Shown here piece by piece: positions 1-11,171 of a stretch of DNA of 64,000 nt. The position numbers and the translations under genes are program-made. Under the pieces are notes generated by a model. That model was given only the letters and a program-made list of their open reading frames with translations. It was not told the DNA's origin and did no database searches. The stretch is taken from NCBI GenBank assembly GCA_905183005.1, contig CAJJDO010000005.1, forward strand, positions 205,630-269,629. Direction: 5' to 3'. The stretch comes from Paramecium pentaurelia (taxonomy: Eukaryota > Ciliophora > Oligohymenophorea > Peniculida > Parameciidae). How positions within the stretch are numbered: the stretch's first letter is position 1; the number at the start of each line of letters is the position of its first letter.

Positions 1-274
1 TATTAGCATAAAGATATCTAAGTAAAAGATCATCTGTGTGAATATTTGCATCATATTTCTAATTCTTTTATAATGCTTAGGCTAACGAACTTATTTGCAT
101 TCTTTCAAATTAATCATAATCTTGCACCTTGAAAATCTTTCTAATTGCATTTTAACCTACTCCTATCTTTATACTACCAGCTATGAATCAATAATAATCT
201 TGTTTACGATCTAATATAATATTATCTGCTACAAAGCCAGGCAATCTTAAATAATCAAATCGTTATTGAAACAT
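1..274 (-). CDS. Sec14-like (CRAL-TRIO N-terminal) protein, partial
   Basis: Only the N-terminal end is in the window; the gene runs off the left edge. It reads from ATG at 274 with one 27-base intron at 181-207 (GTA...TAG); without the splice an in-frame TGA would stop it. The last visible residues, DDLLLRYLYAN, resemble the DDxxLLRFLRARKFD start of CRAL-TRIO N-terminal domains, which precede the lipid-binding pocket in Sec14-type phosphatidylinositol-transfer proteins. That match is short, so the family call is an inference. The first 50 residues (starting MFQQRFDYLRLPGFVAD) are not recognised. Confidence 0.45.
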
Positions 275-852
275 ATTTTAATATAAATTTATTTTGTAAT
301 TATCAAATGTATTTTAGAATTCATCTAATTAATAAATAATTATAAAATCTTTTCATTAATACTTTAAGGAATAAAGAATAAATTATATTTTAGGAAAAAC
401 TATCTGTTGTGATTGTTATATATCTTTCATTATATTTTCAATTATTAGCTAATTCATATAAGTAAATCTATAAATTTTATTTTCTTTATTTATTTATTTA
501 TTTATTTATATACTTTATAATTATATTAAATTTTGATCTTCTATTATAAAAGTAAGAGAGATTGTAGGAAATTTCAATATTAATTTAATCTTTAAATCAA
601 TTACTCTTAATTCTTTTACATTTACTAAGATTATGTTAATAGAAAGCTTAGACTAGTTTGTAATACCCTTTAGAAGATTATGATAAATTAGGATATGGGA
701 ATATTATTCAGATTGAAAAATAATATAACCATAATATGCAAATAAACAGTTAGTTGAGAAGTTTTGGTAAGTATCCGAATAGAAATTGAGACCCTACATG
801 TAAAAATGATAAATGAGTGTATAAATAATAATAAAATATATATATATCAATA
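275..852. other. Intergenic region between divergent genes
   Basis: About 580 bases between two divergent starts (274 on - and 853 on +), so it should hold both promoters. It is very AT-rich and includes a TTTA tandem repeat. I see no convincing coding frame or RNA gene. Confidence 0.5.
484..509. repeat. TTTA microsatellite
   Basis: About six tandem copies of TTTA in the intergenic region upstream of BUD13. Simple repeat with no visible function. Confidence 0.8.
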
Positions 853-1722
853 ATGGATAAACTCTCATACTTAAAGAAATATATGGATAATGGACAATCG
901 AAAACAAAAGTTACTTATCAAAATAATATTAAAGATCAAGATAATATTGATGTATTGATGGGAAGAGTGATAAGTAAAGAAAACTATAATGAATTGGAAT
1001 AATAGCCAATATTTGTAGAAACATCAGAATCTATACTTATTGATAAATAAAAGAAATAACTGTTTCTCAAATAGATGATGAATAAAGAAAGAAGTAGAAG
1101 CAATAGTTAAGGATCTAGTTCATCTGATTCTGATTCAGATTCAGAGTCTGATGATTCTTCTAGTAAATCTGATTCTGATATGTCTGTTGAGAGAGCACCT
1201 AAACCTTAAGAAGTTATTCACAGAGATGTTAAAACGGGTTAGAGAATTACTTAAAGTTAAAGAGTTGAATAAGAGAAATAATTAAATCCAAGATTGAAAG
1301 CCAAAGAAGATAAATAGGCAATTCTATAAGCAAATAAATAACAAATAGAAATGTGGTCTAAAGGACTTGTTTAAATATAAGAGAAATAGAAGAAGTAAGA
1401 AGATGCTCAATAAGCTTTAGTAACTAAGAATGAAGAATAGATAAAATAAATTGATATGCAATTAATGGGTCAATAGAAGTTTGATGATCCAATGAGAAAG
1501 ATGATTTAAGAAGAAGATGATAAATAAATTACATTAAAGTAATCTGATTTCTTACTAAAATGTAAATTTCCACCTCCAATCAATAGATTCAATATATTAC
1601 CTGGATTTAGATGGGATGGTGTTGATAGAAGTAATGGTTATGAAATGAAGTTATTGAATTCTATAAATGATAACAAATATAAGAAATTAGAAAAATAACT
1701 TGAAAATATGAGAGATTAATGA
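853..1722 (+). CDS. BUD13: BUD13 / CWC26 pre-mRNA splicing factor
   Basis: A 289-residue intronless gene. BUD13 belongs to the spliceosomal RES complex (with Snu17 and Pml1), which aids activation of the spliceosome and retention of unspliced pre-mRNA in the nucleus. The diagnostic C-terminal signature is present near residue 240: PPPINRFNILPGFRWDGVDR, very close to the animal and fungal block NRFNIxPGxRWDGVDRSNG. Before it lie a Ser/Asp-rich stretch (about residues 85-110) and a charged Gln/Lys coiled region, typical of the poorly conserved middle. Many Gln codons are TAA or TAG; TGA ends the gene. EB1 begins 51 bases downstream on the same strand. In a genome full of tiny introns this factor is expected to matter. 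Confidence 0.93.
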
Positions 1723-1773
1723 TATATATATATATATTTTTTAACCTAAATATTAATTTGAATTTAAATTGTT

Positions 1774-2651
1774 ATGAATTAAGAAATATCAAGAGCTGAG
1801 TTATTATAATGGGTTAATGATTTACTAAAAACCACTATAAATAAAATTGAATAATTAGGAACTGGGGCTATCTATTGTTAACTTATTGATGCAGTTCATC
1901 CAGGAAAAAGTATTTAATTTTTTAATGGTTAGTCCAATTAAGTAAAGTAAATTGGAGAGCAAAATAAGAATATGAATTTGTTAATAATTTTAAAATTCTT
2001 TAATAAGCATTTACAAAATTGGGATTGTAAAAACCTATTGAAATTGAAAAATTGACTAAATGCAAATATTAAGATAATCTTGAATTTCTTTAATGGATGA
2101 AAAAATATGTTGACACTCATTATGTTCCAAAAGACTATGATCCATTGACAAAAAGAGGTAATTAAGATTTTGAAGATCCTGAAAAATAAATTAGAAATTA
2201 ATCAAAATCAAAAGTTCTAACAAAAAATAATACTAAAGATGTATTCTAATATTTAATTAATTTATAGCAATAAATCATTCAAAATTTATCTAAGAATTCC
2301 TCATTTTCAACAATCTAAATTTTAAATAATGATTTTTCTAATAAAGAAAATAGATAAGCTTCTATGACAGATTTATTATTATAAATTGAAACTTTGAAAT
2401 GTGAAAGAGATTTTTATTATGTAAAATTAAAAGATTTAGATGGTTTAATGGAATAACATTTATAATAGGGATTGACAGCTGATTAAATTTGTAAAGGAAT
2501 TAAAGAAATACTATATAATACTTAAGATAAATCTATAGTAGTACAATAAAATGGAGATTTAGAAGTAACTTATTCTGAGAATAATGAAGATTCAAAATCT
2601 GAAATCTGTAAAACAGAACAAAATTAATAAGATGATATATCCATAGCTTGA
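1774..2651 (+). CDS. EB1-family microtubule plus-end binding protein
   Basis: A 284-residue protein with one 23-base intron at 1910-1932; splicing restores HPGKIQLSKVNWRAKQEYEF, matching the EB1 block PGKVPLKKVNW...EYEFINNFK. The N-terminal calponin-homology domain (about residues 5-110) shows LLQWVNDLL, IEQLGTGAIYCQLIDAV and FLQWMKKYVD, all characteristic of EB1 rather than other CH proteins. The C-terminal part has CERDFYYVKLKDLD (about residue 205), the EB-homology core that dimerises and binds partners. The protein ends in an acidic tail rather than the EEY/F found in animals. Role: tracks growing plus ends, in ciliates expected at cilia and cortical microtubules. Start is the first ATG, 51 bases after BUD13. 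Confidence 0.93.
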
Positions 2652-2925
2652 AATTAATTATAAATTTTTTATTTCATATTTTCAATACTATATTTTATAT
2701 GTAATAATATGAAATAATAACATTTTTTATCAATCAGCAATACTCTTTATAGATTGTACTGCTATTCTTTATTCTGAATCTTATCTCTTATTGTCTTTAT
2801 CTTTTTCACTTTTATTAATTGATGAATGTTGAGAAGGACTTTAAGTTATATTTCTTTATTGAAATGCAATCAATAAACAAGGTAAAAACATATCTGCTTC
2901 TAATTATAAAGCCCCTAAATATAGA

Positions 2926-3744
2926 TCATTGGAATTAAATGAAAAATATGAATATTCTTTAAATCTTTTTAAAACACAATATAGTATAAATTCCTATCAA
3001 AAGAGTTGAAACAAAGACTAATAGTCCAACTATATAAGTTGATCTTGTAAAATACATCTTGAATAAGAGGAATTGATACTAAGAAAATTGAAACACAAAG
3101 TTAAAAAATAGTCATCTTTTTCCATAAATTCTTCACTTTTAAATCAAACTCTTCATGCTTTTGAGTAGGAATATATATTTTAAGAGTGATATAACCTTAA
3201 ATTGCAACTAATGCTACTAAAAATATTTCCACTCTAATATCAAAGAACCATATTGATATAAAAACAATTAAAACAATTTTTGAGACTGCATGAATACAAC
3301 ATATTCCAAAATTATATCTTGTCTATCATTTGAATTTGAATGTATTACCTCTTATATCTTTTCTGAAAAACATTGAATACTAAGAATAGTAAATAGATAG
3401 ATTAAAATGAATAGATATTAGATCCAAGGTATAAATGTCCAAGCTTGACCTAAAAACGTTGTTTATGAAATTAACATTGATAAAAATGTTGCTATTATTA
3501 ACTAAATTACAGCTACAAATAGAGCTGTTTATTAGTAAATTTAAGGTCTTTCTCCTCTAAATCCTAGTTTTTCTTACATTACTCTCATTTCATAATTGAT
3601 AATATGATTAATGTCATCATATTTTTCAGCTGCAATATCTTGAATTTCATTTATTTTTTATGTTAAATTTCCTTATTGATTTGGTATATCATATGCTTGA
3701 TCTAAATCAACTTAATTTAAATGATCTTCCTCTCTAGAATTCAT
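2926..3744 (-). CDS. Multipass membrane protein, possibly TMBIM/BAX-inhibitor-like
   Basis: With introns at 3323-3348 (26 bases, ...TAG) and 3058-3079 (22 bases, ...AAG) the gene reads as 256 residues. After a 75-residue hydrophilic, coiled N-terminus come about six hydrophobic segments: LFVAVIQLIIATFLSML, WIQYLFILIYLFTIL, GICCIHAVSKIVLIVFI, IFLVALVAIQGYITL, a segment split by the second intron, and YIVGLLVFVSTLLIGIY. The number and spacing of segments and the aromatic-rich loops recall TMBIM (Lifeguard) ER/Golgi calcium-leak proteins, but I see no decisive motif. The second intron is chosen because it restores the last membrane helix; without it the frame ends early. Function not assigned with confidence. 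Confidence 0.6.
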
Positions 3745-3809
3745 TATTATATATATTATTATTAATGTAAAATATATATATAAATGAAAATTAAAATCAA
3801 TTACAAGTT

Positions 3810-5466
3810 TCAAAAGTGATTCAAATTCAATAAATACAAATCGTTAAAAGACATTGTATGTCTATCACCTCCAAATGTAATCATAGAATCATTAAATACA
3901 GCAACTGCATGTCCATCTCTTGCACATGGTTTCTTTCCATTAATAGTATTTTATCCTCCTGTTAATGGTTATAGAAATCTAAATATTATTAAAAATTATA
4001 AATACTTTGATATAATTTATTATCCAAATTCTGTTAATATTCCTTTTTTTAATTTTAAATCTTATTTAGGATTTCCAATTAAAATAATTGATGTCTTTAA
4101 TTTTTCAGCAACATTACAATCATCTTAAAAATTCATAATTTCTCTATTTTCAACTTCAAATAATTTTAACATGGCTGTTTTTTTCTTTTATTATTCCCAT
4201 CTTTTTCTTTCCTAAACATTATTCATAGTTGTATGAACAGTAGAATTATTCTAATTATTTTAATTACTTTAACATTAACTTAAATCAGGACTTGCAAAAT
4301 TATTTTGATTATTAATAGAATATGATGAATATTATGATTATGAACCAGGACGAAGTTTTTTTGGTGAAGGACATGGAGATTTTCTCAAACTTAAAGGTCT
4401 AAGTAAGATAGGTAATCTTTTTAGTTTCCTTTATCTTGGTTGATTTCTATTAGTTTTTGTAGGAGAAGGTAATTCTAATTCTTGTCTTCTAGATGTATCA
4501 AAATTGATTGTTTTCCATTCTTAAAGATCCAAATTGAAACAATGTAAATCATCAAGTTCCCATGTTACATCATGAATACCTCCAAATAAAATTAATTTAT
4601 TTTAATATGAAATTAATGAATGTCCTGATCTACTCATAGGAATATTATTAAAACTGTTTATAGCAATAAATATCCATTCTAATTTTAACATATCAAATTG
4701 CCAAAGATCATTATACCTCAAATCTCCATTTTTACCTCCAAATATATATACACTTTTATTATGATTAGTTATAGAACTACCATCTCTAGGTGCTGGTTCC
4801 ATTCCTTTTTATTTATTTAATCTCATCCATCTATTTTCATTAAATTTATAACTGAATAAATCATTTGAGTGTTTACATTCATTACCACTATAAAAACCTC
4901 CAAAAACAATCCATTAATCTTCATATAATGTTGCACAATGATTATCCATAGGTTATGGATATGTTTTATTAATTTCTAATTTTTGCCATTATTGTTTTTT
5001 GACATCATGAATAAATATTTCATTTGTTGAAATTGAATCAGCTACTTATCCACCAAATAAGTAAATATTATCTTAATAACTACAAATGGAATGTCTGCAA
5101 CGTGGTCCTGGTTCATAATCACATTTAATTTTCTACCATACATAAGTTTGAGCATTCAGATTAAGTTTATAGAAGTCTTTCATAATACCTATTGCATACT
5201 AATATCCTCCATATAAATATAAACTGAGTTATTATGTTAATATACTGATTGTTTTAGATAGTTATTGATGAACTTGATCTCGGTAAGAGATTTTTACCAT
5301 CTATTTTGCATTCCTACCACTTTGGGTCTAATTATTCTTAACTAACTCTTGTAATCAAAGGTAAATATTTGTATTCTGATTCTTATAGATGAGATTCAGT
5401 TGGACTTACTGGATAAAGTTTTAAAGAGTCATTCTTTCTATATGATTGTGACCTATTGGAGTACAT
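3810..5466 (-). CDS. Kelch-repeat protein
   Basis: A 535-residue protein with introns at 5224-5245 and 3979-4005. At least five kelch blades show the double-glycine signature: LYLYGGYQYA, IYLFGGQVAD, WIVFGGFYSG, VYIFGGKNGD and LILFGGIHDV, each followed by the conserved W near the end of the blade. A low-complexity basic and Ser-rich linker of about 130 residues (PSPTKTNRNQPRQRK, SQSQYSSYSI) follows, then a last blade (MITFGGDRHT) that would close the propeller velcro-fashion. Kelch propellers are protein-binding platforms; no BTB, F-box or kinase domain is present, so the partner is unknown. A longer start at 5520 is in frame and would add 18 hydrophobic residues; the shorter MYSNRSQSY start is preferred. 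Confidence 0.85.
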
Positions 5467-5637
5467 GAGAATAATAAATTTAATTCTTAGCTTTAATAAA
5501 TTTTTGATAAAAAGTGCCATTTCGAACAGATTCCTATTTCATTTTTTATATTCCTTTTAATTAATAAAAATAGAGCAATTTAATTGTTTGACTAAAGCAA
5601 CGATTTCAATAAAATATATTTTGTCATTAATTTATAT

Positions 5638-6750
5638 ATGATTAGTTTTTAATAAGTGATAAATTTTAGAGAAATTCTACTCTGTTCAACTTTAAGTGAG
5701 AGAGCAGTTAAAATAGAGTTTTAATAATATGTAAAATCAATATCAATATATATAAGCCAGGACCTCATTTATAAACAATGTTAAAATTATTGCAATTAAT
5801 CTAAACTGGATGTAAGATTGATGTTAATACAAAAGGAATAATTTATATACCAGGTTTAATATTAAATTAATAATAGGTATTATAACTAATTAAGATGGTA
5901 TGTTACAAACTTATAATTGTGGTGTTGAAAGATCTATATCATATTATTTAGAAATATTATTGATTCTGAGTTTATTTGGCAAAGCACCTCTTAATATAGA
6001 ATTAAATGGTATAACAAATGATTAAACTGATTAATCTGTTGATTCCATAATTAATGCATATATACCTTTAATAAAGAAATTCTGTCCCGATTGGGATGTC
6101 TCTTTAAAAGTAACTAGAAGGGGATTTTTAGCAGGAACTGGTACTATAATGTATTATTCAATTATTATATTTATAGTTTGCATTCTAAACCAATAAAATA
6201 GATATAAGCAACAACTATTATTGAGAGAGGACCTATATGTAAAATTAGAGGTGTTTGTTCAGGAAGTAAAGTGGCACCTAATCTTTTGAATCGTGTTGTA
6301 AGTTAATGTAGAAATGTATTCAATGATTATATTCCTGATGTTTGGATTCACACTGATTTATAAAAATCATAAAAAGGGATAGAATTTCAAAATGGATATG
6401 CTGTATCATTAGTAGCAGAAAGTACTAATGGATTATTTATTTCATGTGATTGTGAATATTCAAATGATCTTAATAATCCAGAGAAAGTTGGAGAAACTGC
6501 TGCATTAAGATTATTAGATGAAATTAAAAATTGTGGATGTTTTGATACTACTTAATAATAATTTGCATTATTAATGATGGCAATTAGTTAAAGAAAAGTG
6601 AGTCAAATTAAATTAGGTAGAATTTCCACCCACACTATTGAAACTCTAAGGATTATTAGATCAATATTTGGTGTCACTTTCAATATAGAAGATTCAGTAT
6701 TTTCTTGTATTGGTTGTGGATTAATGAATTTGTCTAGATAAACACAATGA
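5638..6750 (+). CDS. RCL1: RCL1, RNA 3'-terminal phosphate cyclase-like protein
   Basis: A 345-residue protein after removing introns at 5731-5756 (ends AAG), 5854-5876 and 6151-6176. RCL1 binds the GTPase Bms1 in the nucleolar processome and is needed for early cleavage of pre-18S rRNA; it is related to RNA cyclases but lacks their activity. Visible family blocks are FREILLCSTLSERAVKI near the N-terminus, CGVERSISYYLEILL, GITNDQTDQSVDSI, KVTRRGFLAGTGT, IRGVCSGSKVAPNLLNRVV, IPDVWIHTDL, VSLVAESTNGLFISC and ALRLLDEIKNCGCFDTTQQ, in the same order as in human RCL1. Each intron restores one of these blocks, which fixes the exon model. The start ATG is followed at once by the conserved region. It diverges from the kelch gene. 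Confidence 0.92.
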
Positions 6751-7244
6751 AATTGTTTATAATCAAATTATAAGTATTTTTTTTAATCATATATTAATTA
6801 CAATTCTAAATTTTATACTTAAGTTTAATTTAGTTTATTGAATCATTCTAAAATATATTTTATATTTTTACAAATCATTAATATATCTTTATTATTTTAA
6901 TAAATAAAAACTAAGATGGATTGATTCTAGTATTTGAAATTTTCTAAAAATTTATTTTATTTTATAATAAAATATGTCAATATTCAATTAAAAAGTATTA
7001 ATTAAGTTTATCTAAATTATCAAGAAATAACAAATTAATCAAAATTAAATATAAGATTAGATAATAAACTTTATGATTTATTTTTTTTTATTAATTTATA
7101 TAGTCATAACTGCTTATTTATAAATGGATGCTTATTAAGTAATAATATGAAAATAAATAAAGAATTTTTAATAATAAAAATTTGGTATTATATTTTACAT
7201 CTAACAATATATTAAAGAAAGCAATTATATTTATTTAAACAATA
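6751..7244. other. Intergenic, AT-rich
   Basis: About 490 bases of poly-A/poly-T rich sequence between two + strand genes. Nothing recognised in it. Confidence 0.5.
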
Positions 7245-7636
7245 ATGTCAAATAATGAAGGAATCAATGAATAAGAATAATAACATCCCCTTGATTACTA
7301 CAAGGAATCAATTAGATTATACTATTATAATATAGTTCTTCATTAACATGTAGAATTTGTTTCCTAAAATTATATTAGGTTGAATAAATCACTCAAGAAA
7401 GAAATGAAATTAAGCAAAAATTATAGAAATTTTAAGCTTTAGAAGATTAAGAAAGTGACTTATCTATGGATGACAAAAGAAAAAGAAATAGAAGATCAGC
7501 TGTTGAGATTCCAAGAAGTCATGTTTGTTAGATTAAAAATTGCAATAAATCTTATGGTTCAGAAGGATCGTTAATGTAACATATGAAAATTAAACATGGT
7601 ATTACACTTGAAAAACATATGAATTTCATTTTATGA
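7245..7636 (+). CDS. Small protein with one C2H2 zinc finger
   Basis: A 120-residue protein with a 29-base intron at 7350-7378. The N-terminal half is acidic and coiled (IEQ and KQK rich), followed by a basic stretch DKRKRNRRS that could be a nuclear signal. A single finger follows at about residues 82-105: C-x4-C, Tyr and Leu core, H-x4-H, visible as VCQIKNCNKSYGSEGSL then QHMKIKHG. The C-terminus is only about ten residues longer. One C2H2 finger rarely binds DNA alone, so it may act as a dimer or bind protein; the coiled region would allow pairing. A second gene in this window (62649-63470) has a similar basic patch plus finger arrangement. Confidence 0.75.
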
Positions 7637-8361
7637 ATTAACTATTAGTTAAAGTAAAAATTAAATGATTAATTATAATGATTATATTAGACCTTCTATC
7701 TCTTCTTAACTATGTTAAATTAGAACATATATAGATTGAAATTCATTTTTTTCAGAAAATAATGAATTTCAATCTATAAACTATTCTCATTTCCTATGTA
7801 TGATTTATATTCATTGAATTTTAATAGTTACAATAGAATAGGATTGAATTTTAGAAAATATAGAGATAAAAATGAACATTAAAATTATTTGATGGTTTCA
7901 TTAAAATTCTTATATATATAAGGTTAAGGCTATAAAATTATTATCAACTAGGATTTACATTAAAAGATAGAAGTTATTTAAGAATTCTTCTTAATTTTGT
8001 ATTCTAAGTGAGAAAATCAACATAATTAAAAATATGACCACTTATTAAAATTTTTAGTTTCTCATTGTATGACTTTGGAGAATTTTAAAAATTGACTTTG
8101 TTAAAGAATTATCATAGTATCAGACCATAGAAATTAGAGAAATTAAATGTTTATAAAATAATTAAATAAAGTGAAATGAGTAAATCATAGAGTGTTTAAT
8201 AAATAAATCTTCATTTTATTTTTTGATTAAGATAATTAGAATTCAGGGAAGATTAAAAAGATTATACAAAATATAAAATCAATAAATGATGATGATCTAT
8301 ACTCTATTTTATAATCTTGTAATTTATTATATATATAATAATATAATTTATGAAATAATAA
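7637..8361. other. Intergenic with a hairpin
   Basis: About 725 bases without a convincing gene. Short open stretches exist on + (for example from 7667) but they end within 25-60 codons and have no recognised motif. It contains the inverted repeat listed separately. Confidence 0.45.
7730..7778. repeat. Inverted repeat, predicted hairpin
   Basis: An 18-base left arm (7730-7747) is perfectly repeated in reverse complement at 7761-7778. Inside, T-run 7749-7752 pairs with A-run 7756-7759 around a CAG loop after one mismatch, so the stem could reach about 22 pairs. It lies about 95 bases after the C2H2 gene, outside any gene I support. It could be a relic of a small mobile or eliminated element, a structured RNA or a transcript end; the sequence does not decide. 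Confidence 0.75.
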
Positions 8362-9093
8362 ATGGAATAAAATATAATATAATCAACTACTGTTAAAACA
8401 ATCAAAGAACTCAAGAAATAACAAGAATTTAGAACTTCAATGGATGCAGATGAATTTGAATAAAATGAATCGACATAAAGCGAAAAACGAACTCCAGATG
8501 CTGAAACTAGCAAGACATAATACACCAAATTTAGACTTAATCAAAAAGGATCAATCAATTAAATATTACCCAAATTGAGTTAATCTAATTTATAGGAATC
8601 TACTAAATCCTTATAAAAATAAGTAAGTGAAGAGCTACCTCCTAAATAATTTGGATAAAGAAAGAGATTTAATAGATATGCCACATAAAAAGTATAACAG
8701 CAACCAATATAACTTACTGAATAAATAGATTAAACTACTGCTATGAATCTTATTTTAAATAAATCCAAAACATTAACAGACTATTATACAAATAATCAAC
8801 TAACATCAACTTAGATTCACTTGTTTCTTACTGATAACAAATAATTTATTTTTACTTTTATGGCATTTCTAAATCGATTAGCAGAGAAGGGAATCTTATC
8901 AATCTCTTTAACAAATATTTAAAAGGCTGTTCTCACATAAATAGAGCAATTTACAATTAATCAAATTAATAGGGAATTAAATAAACTGGAATTAAATAAG
9001 AAATTATAAGATCAAATGAAAAAAATTGAAATCAAATAAAATTAATATACAAAATTTCTCTCAGAATTAGAAGCATCATTAAAATTTTTTTGA
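8362..9093 (+). CDS. Unknown Gln-rich coiled-coil protein
   Basis: A 243-residue intronless reading frame. The first 150 residues are polar, Gln/Thr/Lys-rich and look disordered (for example EFEQNESTQSEKRTPDAETS). The rest is helical: a hydrophobic segment FIFTFMAFLNRLAEKGILSI and then a heptad-rich coil (INRELNKLELNKKLQDQ, KIEIKQNQYTKFLSEL). There is no membrane segment or catalytic motif. I do not recognise the family. Length and compositional pattern support a real gene: unbroken by TGA for 243 codons, whereas random sequence here should meet TGA about every 60 codons. Confidence 0.65.
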
Positions 9094-9532
9094 GTTTTAT
9101 ATCATCTTTATTAATTATTGTAATTTTTTTTAATTAGATTTCTTAAAACTATATATTGGTAATACCTATTAAATAATATCAATTTACAGTATGATTAACT
9201 TATAAAATTTTTAAAAAAGCATATAAATTAGAGTTCTTAATTTAATCTTAATTTTTATTTTATTAAATTACTCTTTTTTTAATTTATTTCTAACTATCTT
9301 ATATGAATATTTTTTTTTTAATTTAAGAATAATATTGAATTTTTATAATTAAATAACAATAAATTGTTAGTAATGAGAGAATTTATATAATTGTTAGATA
9401 TTTAATACTTTTTTGAAAAAGATTTAGATATAGTTTAGAATTAATTTGAATATAATAATAAAATTTATATTTTACAAACATCTAATAAATGCTGATATTA
9501 ATTAAAGAAAATAATATATATTATTTTAATTA
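9094..9532. other. Intergenic, AT-rich
   Basis: About 440 bases of T-runs and A-runs between two + strand genes. Nothing recognised. Confidence 0.5.
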
Positions 9533-11061
9533 ATGCAGCCTTTTTAAGAAAAAGACATACTTGACTTTATGGCTTTAACTGGATGTTAAGATGAATAAAA
9601 AGCATATGAATATATTTAGATGGGGGACAATAACTTAGAAGTTTGTTTATATACATATATTTAGAATGCTCTTTAACTCTATCTAGATTTAGAAGGACAA
9701 CCAAATTTAAGTTAGTAATCAAGTTATCAATCTTAAAATTCATCATAGCCATAAAATCAGCAAAAAATTTATAATTAGCAAGATATTAAAGATGGTATTT
9801 TCAGTTCTTAGAAATAGTGAATACTATGATTTTCAATCAAAATAATCCACCTCCAGATTTAATTCGTTAGAGATCAGCACCAGATACAAATTTAATTGAG
9901 AGATATAAAAAATATTAAGAGGAAAAAAGAGCTAATGATGATGGTATCTTAAAAAAAAGCTTAAAGTATGGTTGGAAGGCATTAACCTCTATTTGTATTA
10001 AAATTTTTCTAATTTTTCAGTTCAACTAAAACAAAATCATGGAATAGAATTTTAGACATATCTTTAATAACAATAGATTTAAACAATTGTCAATTTCTAA
10101 ATGGGCAACTTTATTGATAATCTGTAGAAAGCCCATTAAGAATCAAAACCTTTATTGATATATTTACACAATCAATAATCTTTGCTTTCATTATAGAAAA
10201 TGATAAACAGCAAAAATTTTGTTTAGATTGTTAATAAACATTATCGTATTGTGGGATTTTTGTAAAGTCCCCAAGTAGATGATTAGTTGCCAGTTAAACC
10301 TGAACCTCCATCTTTTCTTATCTACAGATTAGATTTAACTGAGTAACCTGTATTAATGGACACAATAAATTTGACACTAGATAGTAACTTTGAAGAGTTA
10401 GCTGTTTAATTAAAAATACTAAATGGTTAATTTAATAAGTAATTTATTTTGGAAGAATAAGTTAAGAGAGAAGTTGATACTCCATCTTAATATCTTCCAA
10501 ATTATTATGGTTAATAATAATAATAAAAATAGTTTGAGAGAAGATAGTAGGATATAAAATAAAGAGAAAGAGAATAATTAATATAATAATAATAAGAAGC
10601 TTATAGAAGTGCAGAATAATAAGTGTTAGAGAAAAAAAGAATTAAATAAGAATTACAATAATAAGAGGAGAATAAATTATTGGAATAACAATAATTAAAT
10701 GTATGAAATAATTTAATGTTAGGAAATTAGACTGTTATAAAAAGCAACTATACTATCAAACTTACCAGATGAACCTAATGATGAAGAAGGAATTGAAATT
10801 TTATTTAGATTTCCATATGCAACTAAAAGTAGAAGATTTCATTTTAATGAAAAAATATCAGTAAAAAGTTGATTAAACTATTAGTCGATTTTTGAATATG
10901 TTATATGTTAAGAAGATGATTGTTTCAATGATCCTAATTAAAAAATAGATCTTATTTAGAATTTTCCAAGATTATCATTATAAGATAAATAAGATTAAAT
11001 TATTAGTGATATCTTTACAGATTCAAATAAGATTTAGCTAATTGTAGAAGAATATGAATGA
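9533..11061 (+). CDS. UBA-UAS-UBX domain protein (FAF/UBXN7 type)
   Basis: A 469-residue protein with five introns: 9641-9664, 9795-9817, 9995-10020 (ends CAG), 10701-10722 and 10861-10884. Domains in order: a UBA domain at the N-terminus (LDFMALTGCQDEQKAYEYIQ, then ENALQLYLD), a linker, a thioredoxin-like UAS domain starting near GNFIDNLQKAHQESKPLLIY with FLQSPQVDD in its middle, a long Gln/Glu/Arg coiled coil (REREQLIQQQQQEAYRS), and a C-terminal UBX domain beginning GIEILFRFPYATKSRRFHF. This architecture is that of adaptors that bind ubiquitinated substrates by UBA and the AAA ATPase p97/Cdc48 by UBX. The UBX loop here is FPY-like rather than the classical R...FPR, so p97 binding is inferred. 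Its end faces an unknown - strand gene 110 bases away. Confidence 0.88.
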
Positions 11062-11171
11062 TTATTAAGTATAATTATATTTAATTTTACTGAATATTAT
11101 TATAGAAAATTTATATTCAAAATATATATATTTAAATAAGTAACCTTCAATAATTAAAACAATTATAATTA

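Noticed and set aside
7667..7741. A short + strand frame MINYNDYIRPSISS ending at the hairpin
   Set aside because: Only about 24 codons, no motif and no splice that extends it sensibly.
8304..8528. A 74-codon - strand frame
   Set aside because: Antisense to the start of the Gln-rich coiled-coil gene and with the Ile/Tyr bias typical of shadows.
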